A stretch of 13,623 nt of DNA from Actinomycetes bacterium (lineage in GTDB: Bacteria; Actinomycetota; Actinomycetes; S36-B12; GCA-2699445), in contig JAHZKU010000164.1 in NCBI GenBank assembly GCA_022600255.1, positions 1-13,623 on the forward strand, in the 5' to 3' direction. How positions within the stretch are numbered: position 1 is the first letter of the stretch; each line of letters starts with the position of its first letter. A program made the position numbers and the translations under genes. Of this stretch, positions 7,886-13,623 are shown in pieces. The notes beneath the pieces are model-generated. The model was not told where the DNA came from and searched no databases. It saw nothing but the letters and a program-made list of their open reading frames with translations.

Positions 7886-8308
7886 CTATTCCCGACCGGC
7901 CGCGTAGAACCGGCGTCCGCTGATCTGCGCCACCTCGATCTCCACAAAGTGGGCCTTCTCGGAGATGAACCAAGGCCGCAGCGGCAGGTTTTCCAGCTCG
8001 ACGGCTTCGTCGTCGTTGTCCACAATTCTTGAGTAGCCGGTGACCACCACACTCCACGCGATGTTGGTGGCGTCGGAGTGGTCGTCGGCTTCAAAAGCGA
8101 CTGCCGCATTCACTGCCAGCGATGCCAGCTTGGAGCCCGCGGCCGTCCGGAAAAAGATTCGACCCTCGTGCACCACATAGTTCACAGGGAAGATATCCGG
8201 ATTCCCGGCAACGGAGACAGCCAACCGACCTAGTTCCTGCATTGCCAACAAGTCCCAGCACTCGGACTCATCGATAGATTCCATTTCGTGCTGCAGTTCA
8301 TAAACCAT
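7886..8308 (-). CDS. Pyridoxamine 5'-phosphate oxidase-like (PPOX) flavin-binding family protein
   Basis: A 140-residue protein of the split beta-barrel PPOX/FMN-binding superfamily, nearest in style to the small COG3467-type 'nitroreductase/flavin-nucleotide-binding' proteins. Visible are LGRLAVSVAG (first strands), FPVNYVVHEG, the cofactor-contact segment IFFRTAAGSKL, then VAFEADD and WSVVVTG, and a C-terminal half ending GRRFYAAGRE. Substrate and cofactor (FMN, F420 or haem) cannot be told from sequence, and true PdxH activity is unlikely. The ATG at 8308 is chosen because AGGA sits eight bases upstream and the family homology begins just after it (ESIDESECWDLL). A longer frame to 8392 adds 28 residues without family features. 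It lies on the same strand as purD but 320 bp away. Confidence 0.85.
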   Translation of the reverse strand: MVYELQHEMESIDESECWDLLAMQELGRLAVSVAGNPDIFPVNYVVHEGRIFFRTAAGSKLASLAVNAAVAFEADDHSDATNIAWSVVVTGYSRIVDNDDEAVELENLPLRPWFISEKAHFVEIEVAQISGRRFYAAGRE

Positions 8309-8616
8309 GCCCCCCATCCTGCCACCATTGCGCGGTTGGACCATCGCGACCTTCCGAATGACTGATTCCAGTTGCGGATCCCGAAGCTGCACAAGGGCTC
8401 GTTCTTGCGTATGCAGAGCCCGGCTGGCCGAGCCCTAGGCGACCCTACTGTTCGGCAGCGGGCTGCGGAGCGTCACCTTCACGATGTTCCCGCTGCTCGA
8501 TCACACCCCACCGCCGAGGCGCTGGGCACCAGCAGTGGTACTCATAGCCCTGGGGACACACGTCAGCTACGTCGTCGCCGCTGCCGTCGTGGGCACACCA
8601 TGCAGGAGCGGGACGC
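8309..8616. other. 308-bp intergenic region between the DUF5979 gene and the PPOX gene
   Basis: No reliable gene was seen. Reading past the DUF5979 stop in all three minus frames gives no hydrophobic anchor or LPxTG-like motif. A perfect but long-looped inverted repeat GGGCTCG (8395-8401) / CGAGCCC (8429-8435) lies upstream of the PPOX start, where its promoter should be. A plus-strand frame (8484 on) encodes one hydrophobic stretch but has no support. Confidence 0.5.
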
Positions 8617-10419
8617 TCACCCCTTACCGTGGTGGGAATCCGAGAAGGTGTTGGTCACGACGACCAGCCCCTTCTTCCCCTTGACAGTGACCTTGCCCCT
8701 CTTGGTGCTCGGCTTGCCGCCGCGTTTGCTGTAGGTGGTCTTCTTCGCCTGCCAGTCCTTGGTCTCTTTAACCGTGCACTTGGATCCGGCGGGCACGACG
8801 ACCTTCTGCGTTTTCGACGCCCGGACGGTGAACCTCTTGTGCCGCCGCGGCAGGTCGACACGCCACCGGTCCCGGCCCTTGCCCGCGACACACGCCGTCT
8901 TGAAGCCGTAGTCGGCCTTGTCCGGCACGGCACCGCCCTGCACCTTCCTGCGTACCCGCAGGTTTCCGGCCTTGAATTTGTTCGTCGCTGTGACCGTCAC
9001 CGCGGGCTCCTCCTCGGAGACGGGAATTGCCGCAGAGAGCTTGCTGGGAGACACGGATGACTTGCCTGCGCCGGTGTCGCCGAGCTCCTTGCCCCAGCAC
9101 AACGTGCCCATGGGCAGCGGGTCAGCCAGCGTCTTCGACTTGCCAGCACGCAGCGTGAACGTCTCGCGGAGGACCCGTTCGCCGCGGAATTCGCAGATCA
9201 CGCGGATCCGGAACCTGGCACGCTTGGTCAGATCAGCCGCGGCGCCGCGGACCTCCTTGGATACCGTGAGGCGCCCGGCGGGGAAGGGATTGTCGACCTC
9301 GACGACCACCGGGGTGCCAGTGGCCGACGGGACAGTCACGGTCGCAACCAGTCGCGGCAGCGTCACCGACGCGTTGCCCGCCGATACCTCATGGATGGCG
9401 CAGACCGCGCCGACCGGCAGACCCGAGACCGTGGCCTGCAGGTTCTTGGGCGTGAGGCTAACCGTCTGCTGCGGCACATCAACTCCGCCCAAGGTGCACG
9501 AGATCGTGAAATCGAACGGACCCTCGCCGTACTTAGCAGCCTCTCCGGACAGGGTCTTCACGAGCTGGATGGACCCGGCGTCGAACGTGTTCACCGCCCG
9601 GATCGTCACCTCCGGCTCACCGACCTGAATGGTCAGTGGGTTGGCCGGCCCGTGATTCACCGACACGGCGGTAGCACCGCTGCTGTCGATCTCGGTCGCC
9701 CAGCAACGAGCATCCACAGGCATCGGATCATTATCCAGACGGACGGACTCCCCTGCGCGCAGCGTCACCTCGCGGGCAAGTATCTCCTCGGTGCCACCGG
9801 CGATCAGATCGCGCTCACATCGCACGTTAAGCACAAATAGCGCGCCGGACATGGACTCGGCGGCTGCGCCGTCAGTTGACTTCTCCAGCGTGATGTATCC
9901 GGCAGGGAAGTCATTGACCGCCGGAGCGTAGGCGGGATCCACAGACACGTCCTGCGTGCTTACGTCGGGAACCGTGGCGAACCCGACGACGTTGGGCTGG
10001 GGCATGGAGGCGCTGCCCACGGTCTTCTCCTGGATCACGCAGGATGCCCCAACTGGCAGGTTCTTGATAGCGTCCTCACGGTTGGTCGGGGTAAGCACGG
10101 GTGTGACGCTCGGAATGACGTAACCCCCCACCGAGCATTTCGTCTCGAACTCGAACGGTCCCTGCGCCCAGATCGCAGCCTCGCCGGTGAGGTTCTTGGT
10201 GATGACGAGGCTACCTATCTCGTTGCCGCCGGTCGGATAATTGTTGTCGACGGTGACGGTCGCATCCGGGTCGGCGTCGGTCAGGGTCACCGGATTACCG
10301 GTGTCGTTGGAGATGGTCACGCTGGCAGCGCCCAACGAGTTGCTCTCCGACGCCCAGCAGCGGGCGCCCCGCGGCAGGCCGGCGAACCACTGCGACGTCT
10401 CGCCGCCCTTCAGCTGCAC
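8617..10419 (-). CDS. DUF5979-type repeat surface protein, probably 5'-truncated
   Basis: The open part gives 600 residues from a GTG, but homology to its own repeats runs upstream to an in-frame TGA at 10519-10521, so the GTG is not a natural start and there is no signal peptide. It consists of five to six Ig/CnaB-like repeats of about 105 residues in alternating types. Type A has CERDL, GGTEEIL and RCWAxE (start to 70, 178-284, 387-488). Type B has a GG segment, LTPxN and LPVGAxC (71-177, 285-386). The last repeat (489-600) is Lys/Arg-rich. Most units keep a Lys in strand one (K75, K180, K288, K388), a Glu (E25, E131, E243, E344, E445, E552) and an Asn before an aromatic or at the end. The C-terminus is SDSHHGKG with no membrane helix or sortase motif. 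If expressed it would be an unanchored fragment; I favour a decaying gene. Confidence 0.7.
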   Translation of the reverse strand: MQLKGGETSQWFAGLPRGARCWASESNSLGAASVTISNDTGNPVTLTDADPDATVTVDNNYPTGGNEIGSLVITKNLTGEAAIWAQGPFEFETKCSVGGYVIPSVTPVLTPTNREDAIKNLPVGASCVIQEKTVGSASMPQPNVVGFATVPDVSTQDVSVDPAYAPAVNDFPAGYITLEKSTDGAAAESMSGALFVLNVRCERDLIAGGTEEILAREVTLRAGESVRLDNDPMPVDARCWATEIDSSGATAVSVNHGPANPLTIQVGEPEVTIRAVNTFDAGSIQLVKTLSGEAAKYGEGPFDFTISCTLGGVDVPQQTVSLTPKNLQATVSGLPVGAVCAIHEVSAGNASVTLPRLVATVTVPSATGTPVVVEVDNPFPAGRLTVSKEVRGAAADLTKRARFRIRVICEFRGERVLRETFTLRAGKSKTLADPLPMGTLCWGKELGDTGAGKSSVSPSKLSAAIPVSEEEPAVTVTATNKFKAGNLRVRRKVQGGAVPDKADYGFKTACVAGKGRDRWRVDLPRRHKRFTVRASKTQKVVVPAGSKCTVKETKDWQAKKTTYSKRGGKPSTKRGKVTVKGKKGLVVVTNTFSDSHHGKG

Positions 10420-10489
10420 CGTCTCGTTCAGGATCTCTTCGGTTCCGCCGCCGGCGAGATCTCGTTCGCAGACGATCGTGATGTCGAAG

Positions 10490-10595
10490 TCACGCCGTAA
10501 GGAGCGGTTAGCGAACCCTCAAGCCAGTTGCCCGCGCGGTTGTGCGACAGATCCCGCGCTAGGGGGGCAGCCGATGTGCGTTGGTAGCCTTTCCC
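10490..10595 (-). pseudogene. Out-of-frame remnant of the DUF5979 protein gene
   Basis: In the frame of the main ORF the sequence reads RRDFDITIVCERD and then meets a stop at 10519-10521. In the neighbouring minus frame the upstream bases read NWLEGSLTAPYGV, which fits the missing first strands of the same repeat (compare KTLSGEAAKYGEGPFDF in another unit). Adding one base near 10490-10496 would join PYGV to DFDI. The remnant runs up to a TAA at 10596-10598 with no start codon. The evidence is by-eye similarity; a sequencing or assembly error is possible. Confidence 0.45.
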
Positions 10596-10642
10596 TTATG
10601 CAGAACTGTCCCCTGCCCGATGTCCTCGCCACCCGTGGCTGA
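10585..10642 (+). promoter_or_regulatory. Possible leaderless start and 14-codon leader ORF before the methyltransferase
   Basis: TAGCCT (10585-10590) fits a -10 box (TAnnnT) seven bases before ATG at 10598. That ATG opens a 14-codon frame (MQNCPLPDVLATRG, stop 10640-10642) in a different frame, overlapping the methyltransferase ATG at 10620. No good -35 box is visible. This could be a translated leader, or the methyltransferase start may be misplaced. Confidence 0.25.
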
Positions 10643-11561
10643 GGCAGGCGCGCAGCGCGCAATACCCCAGAAGCGGTTCGGTCCGGCCCGCCGGATGGCG
10701 GCTCGCATCGCGGGTAGCGGACCGCTGGCTAACACCCGCAGAACGTGGGATGAGAATCAGGTGGATCGCAACCTGCCGCTCACACGATCCCAGAAGGCGC
10801 AGCTCGCCGGATACTTAGTGCTGCGAGACTACGCCGCTGGGCAGTTTCCGCCCCCAGAACCCGTGGATCAGCAGGAGACCTTCGCGGCCGAGGAAGACTA
10901 CCGAGAGCTCACTCCCGGCATGACCGCCGCAGATGTGGCAAGTGTCGAGATGCGCAAGCCGTTCTGGGGGCAGGAAACCACCGGATACCTGGAATCTTTC
11001 GGCAAGATTGTGCAGGCACTCGGCCAGGCCGAATTGGCGCCCCCAGCCCAACTGTTGGAGTTGGGCGGTGGCTCTGGGTGGACCGCCGAATTCTTGGCGT
11101 TGATGGGATACCGCGTGGTGAGCACCACTATCGCGCCGGACGACGTTGCCTCCGGGCAGCGTCGCGTGGCCTCAATCGCGGCAAAAGGGCTGGACGCGGA
11201 GTTGGAGTTCGCCGTGTCAGCTATGGAGGATGTCGCCACACAAGTTGCCGTGCAAGACGAGTTCGATGGGGTATTCGTTTTCGAGGCCCTGCATCATGCC
11301 TTCGACTGGCGGGCAGCTCTGCGGTCCGCACATCGCACGCTACGAACTGGCGGAAGAATCTTGATCTGTAACGAGCCGAACGTCAGCCACACGGTGGTTT
11401 CCTACCGCGTGGCGCAGTTGACCGGTGTCATAGAACGAGGCTTCAGCGCCTCGGAATTGCGGGCGGGACTACGGGATGCCGGGTTCACCGATATCAGGTT
11501 CCTGCGCCGGGCGCCCGGCTTCGGAGTGCGCCCTCACTGGATCATCGCCCGCAAGACTTGA
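10620..11561 (+). CDS. Class I SAM-dependent methyltransferase
   Basis: A 313-residue cytoplasmic-type protein with a Rossmann methyltransferase core in the C-terminal two thirds: motif I LLELGGGSGWTAEF (145-158), an acidic/polar second strand VVSTTIAPDD, FDGVFVFEALHH (215-226) and the strand RTGGRILICNEPN (242-254). The first 110 residues are not recognised; MRKPFWGQETTGYLESF precedes the core. The acceptor is unknown; a sugar or small molecule is more likely than DNA, since no target-recognition domain is seen. The start is uncertain: ATG at 10620 is used; a TTG at 10581 and an ATG at 10695 are alternatives and none has a Shine-Dalgarno match. It is divergent from the DUF5979 relic and followed by a good terminator, so it is probably monocistronic. 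Confidence 0.82.
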   Translation: MSSPPVAEAGAQRAIPQKRFGPARRMAARIAGSGPLANTRRTWDENQVDRNLPLTRSQKAQLAGYLVLRDYAAGQFPPPEPVDQQETFAAEEDYRELTPGMTAADVASVEMRKPFWGQETTGYLESFGKIVQALGQAELAPPAQLLELGGGSGWTAEFLALMGYRVVSTTIAPDDVASGQRRVASIAAKGLDAELEFAVSAMEDVATQVAVQDEFDGVFVFEALHHAFDWRAALRSAHRTLRTGGRILICNEPNVSHTVVSYRVAQLTGVIERGFSASELRAGLRDAGFTDIRFLRRAPGFGVRPHWIIARKT

Positions 11562-11688
11562 CCATTCGCGGGCGTCAGCACAAGCGAAACGGCACCACTT
11601 CGCAGAGCGGTGACGAATCCGAACTCCAGCTGGTGTGAGCCCCATCTAGCGCGACAGGATGTGAAATGCACGAGGGGCGTTGGTAACG

Positions 11689-11723
11689 GCGCCTTCGTGC
11701 GCCCCAACCCGGAAGGCGTTTTT
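11689..11723 (+). terminator. Intrinsic terminator after the methyltransferase gene
   Basis: GCGCCTTC (11689-11696) pairs with GAAGGCGT (11712-11719), eight base pairs including one G-T wobble, with a 15-nt loop, and the stem runs into five T residues (11719-11723). It lies 128 bp past the methyltransferase stop and between convergent genes. The reverse complement lacks a T-run, so it works for the plus strand. Confidence 0.6.
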
Positions 11724-11793
11724 GCCGTCAGAGGTCCGGGGCTTTCGAGACCGCGCGGTAGCGGCACCGCTGCCGTCGCCGAATCGGATCTGG

Positions 11794-13080
11794 TCAGGAA
11801 ATCAGGTCGCGCACACTCAACGTGGCGTTACGGTCCGGACCAACACCGATTGCGCTGATCGGCGCCCCAGAGATGTCCTCCAGGAACTGCACGTAGTCGC
11901 GGGCGTTCGCTGGCAGGTCAGCGATCTCGCGGGCCCCGCTAATGTCTTCGCGCCAGCCGGGACGCATCTCGTAGATGGGTTTGGCATGGTGGAACTCAGT
12001 CTGGGTCATGGGCAGCTCATCACAGCGCTGACCATCGATCTCGTAGGCCACACAAACCGGAATCTCATTCCACCCAGACAAAACGTCGAGCTTGGTGAGG
12101 AAGAAATCCGTGAGCCCATTCACCCGCGCAGCGTGCCGAGCAATCGGCGCGTCGAACCAGCCGCAGCGGCGATCGCGTCCGGTGGTTACACCACGTTCCC
12201 CACCGATGCGACGCAGCGCCTCACCATCGGCGTCGAACAGCTCGGTAGGAAACGGCCCGGAACCAACGCGCGTGGTGTAGGCCTTCAGGATGCCGATGAC
12301 CCGATCGATCCGAGTCGGTCCGATCCCAGACCCCACGCAGGCCCCGCCTGCGGTTGGGCTAGATGAGGTGACAAATGGGTAGGTGCCATGGTCAACGTCC
12401 AAAAGTGTGCCTTGGCCACCTTCCAACAAGACAACTTGGTCTTGATCCAAGGCATTGTTCAGCAGGATCGAGGTGTCGGCCACCATCGGTCGGATTCGGT
12501 CTGCGTACTCCAGCAACCCGTCGACGACCTGATCGACGGAGATTTCCCGGCGATTGTAAATCTTGACAAGAATTTCGTTCTTCCGCACGAGGCCGGACTC
12601 CACCTTCTTGCGCAGAATCGATGGGTCGAAGAGGTCTTGCACCCGAATTCCGAGCCTTGCGGTTTTGTCCGAGTAAGCCGGTCCGATGCCTCGGCCCGTG
12701 GTGCCGATCTTGGCTTTACCCAAAAACCGTTCGGTTACCTTGTCCAGCGTCACGTGATACGGGGTGATCAGGTGGGCGTCTGCGCTGATGACGAGCCGAC
12801 TCGTGTCCACACCTTGCTCGTCAAGTCCGTCAAGTTCGTCGATCAAGACAGCCGGGTCGACAACAACGCCGTTTCCGATGACTGGCGTGCAGTTCGGCGA
12901 CAGGATGCCGCTTGGTAGCAGGTGCAGCGCGTATTTCCGGTCGCCGATGACAACGGTATGGCCAGCATTGTTGCCACCTTGGAACCGAACGACGTAGTTG
13001 ACCCGGCCGCCAAGTAGATCGGTCGCTTTCCCTTTACCTTCGTCGCCCCACTGAGCGCCGACCAGCACAATTGCTGGCAT
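11794..13080 (-). CDS. purA: Adenylosuccinate synthetase PurA
   Basis: PurA converts IMP and aspartate to adenylosuccinate with GTP, the first committed step to AMP. The protein has 428 residues, the usual length. The start MPAIVLVGAQWGDEGKGK carries the GTP-binding loop, with the catalytic Asp at 13, and GGNNAGHT places the catalytic His at 41. Further motifs are TTGRGIGPAYSDK, VLLEGGQGTLLDVDHGTYP, VTTGRDRRCGWFDA (IMP site; most family members have Pro where Asp follows GR) and a C-terminal SVRDLIS. The frame is open 62 codons further upstream, but ATG at 13080 is chosen because AGGGAGAAG lies just upstream of it and the family begins there. It converges on the methyltransferase gene. Confidence 0.98.
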   Translation of the reverse strand: MPAIVLVGAQWGDEGKGKATDLLGGRVNYVVRFQGGNNAGHTVVIGDRKYALHLLPSGILSPNCTPVIGNGVVVDPAVLIDELDGLDEQGVDTSRLVISADAHLITPYHVTLDKVTERFLGKAKIGTTGRGIGPAYSDKTARLGIRVQDLFDPSILRKKVESGLVRKNEILVKIYNRREISVDQVVDGLLEYADRIRPMVADTSILLNNALDQDQVVLLEGGQGTLLDVDHGTYPFVTSSSPTAGGACVGSGIGPTRIDRVIGILKAYTTRVGSGPFPTELFDADGEALRRIGGERGVTTGRDRRCGWFDAPIARHAARVNGLTDFFLTKLDVLSGWNEIPVCVAYEIDGQRCDELPMTQTEFHHAKPIYEMRPGWREDISGAREIADLPANARDYVQFLEDISGAPISAIGVGPDRNATLSVRDLIS

Positions 13081-13277
13081 ATTCTTCTCCCTAAGTTGCC
13101 GAGCTGATGACAACCCGGACAATCGTGTCTGCCCCCGGAAGAGTATCGGAATTCGGGCGCAAACCCATCTTTTCCGCTGGTTCCCGGGGCAACGACCCTG
13201 AACACTACTGCGACTGCCTCCCACCGCAAGCTCACCTGCGATTTCTCCGGCGACAAGCGCTCGCACACCCCCGTCGA

Positions 13278-13311
13278 GTTGGCCGGGACACCAGCTGGGA
13301 ACCCGGCCGAC
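13278..13311. other. 10-bp inverted repeat in the purA upstream region
   Basis: GTTGGCCGGG (13278-13287) pairs with CCCGGCCGAC (13302-13311), with one T-G wobble and a 14-nt loop that itself contains the palindrome CCAGCTGG (13291-13298). The position, about 200 bp before purA, would suit an operator or a transcript hairpin; its role is unknown. Confidence 0.4.
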
Positions 13312-13492
13312 CGATCTTCATTAGCCGACACCGGCCGGGCCCGCCCGCCATCAGGCGCGCCAGACGGCCAGTCGTAGCGGCACGCAACAGATGGCATCGG
13401 AATGCCGGTTAGTGGGGCAGGAACTCGGCTGCTGCACAGCATCGCACTGTTGCAGCCTGTGAGACTTGCCCGTGGATTCCGGGGCGGGTCCG

Positions 13493-13515
13493 TGCCGACC
13501 TGGGGCAGGTCGGCA
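13493..13515. terminator. Perfect 10-bp hairpin with 3-nt loop
   Basis: TGCCGACCTG (13493-13502) and CAGGTCGGCA (13506-13515) form a perfect stem around GGG. Only AATTC follows on the plus strand and no T-run follows on the minus strand, so it is either a T-poor terminator, typical of high-GC actinobacteria, or an operator for one of the flanking genes. Confidence 0.4.
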
Positions 13516-13593
13516 AATTCTGCGCGCAGGATTGCAACAATAGCGAGGCGGTGTGGCGTACGGATACGCAAAGACGGCAGGACTGAGGGAAGC

Positions 13594-13623
13594 ATGGACT
13601 CGAAAGCACGGTACGGGCTTGGG
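13594..13623 (+). CDS. Possible start of a gene running off the window
   Basis: ATG at 13594 is preceded by GAGGGA a few bases upstream, a fair ribosome binding site, and opens MDSKARYGLG before the window ends. Ten codons are too few to identify a family. It would be divergent from purA. It could equally be chance. Confidence 0.25.
   Translation, partial: MDSKARYGLG

Larger units (their letters stand above)
13081..13593. other. 513-bp region upstream of purA with strong inverted repeats
   Basis: Long open frames exist on both strands, as expected at this GC, but none has family-like sequence or a good ribosome binding site. The region should hold the purA promoter (minus strand). Three dyads stand out: 13278-13311, 13427-13457 and 13493-13515. 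No tRNA was seen. Confidence 0.55.

Noticed and set aside
8484..8684. Plus-strand frame with a hydrophobic stretch (WAPAVVLIALGTHVSYVV)
   Set aside because: It has no convincing ribosome binding site and overlaps the 3' end of the DUF5979 gene; a single hydrophobic run is weak evidence.
11610..12366. Plus-strand frames of 82 and 228 codons overlapping the 3' end of purA
   Set aside because: They run across the methyltransferase terminator and antisense to purA; their sequences look like purA read backwards.
13107..13412. Plus-strand 101-codon frame divergent from purA
   Set aside because: No ribosome binding site, Arg/Pro-rich composition typical of chance frames in GC-rich DNA, and strong dyads inside it.
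12843..13595. Minus-strand 250-codon open frame overlapping the start of purA
   Set aside because: It overlaps well-supported purA in another frame on the same strand and has no family-like motifs; high GC leaves many frames open.

Overview
The window reads as a piece of a high-GC Gram-positive chromosome, most likely an actinomycete (Actinomycetota). The purine genes carry good actinobacterial-type sequence, and two long genes encode repetitive secreted/surface proteins of the kinds common in that phylum (VWA + DUF11-like + CnaB/SpaA-like repeats; DUF5979 repeats). No tRNA, rRNA, CRISPR array, transposase or phage gene was seen.

Layout. 1-4758 (+): the 3' part of a giant cell-wall-type protein: the end of a von Willebrand A domain, one linker domain, two DUF11-like repeats, four CnaB/SpaA-like repeats, five more DUF11-like repeats, then a degenerate sortase-like signal, a membrane helix and an Arg-rich tail. 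4759-5176: non-coding with competing inverted repeats. 5177-6226 (+): mutY, which looks unusually alphaproteobacterial. 6279-7565 (-): purD. 7566-7885: non-coding with two hairpins. 7886-8308 (-): small PPOX-family flavoprotein. 8309-8616: non-coding. 8617-10419 and remnants up to about 10595 (-): a DUF5979-repeat surface protein that has lost its 5' end and appears frameshifted. 10620-11561 (+): SAM-dependent methyltransferase followed by a good intrinsic terminator. 11794-13080 (-): purA. 13081-13593: non-coding with strong dyads. 13594-end (+): a possible gene start running off the window.

How the genes relate. purA and purD belong to de novo purine synthesis (IMP to adenylosuccinate; PRA to GAR). 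They lie on the same strand about 4.2 kb apart, separated by the surface-protein relic, the methyltransferase and the PPOX gene. mutY is a DNA-repair gene placed between the adhesin and purD. I see no sortase gene and no coherent new multi-gene system. The most interesting signals are (i) the Lys/Glu/Asn triads predicting self-formed isopeptide bonds in both surface proteins, (ii) calcium-loop-like insertions in the DUF11-like repeats, (iii) the probable decapitation and frameshift of the DUF5979 gene next to the methyltransferase, and (iv) the foreign look of MutY.
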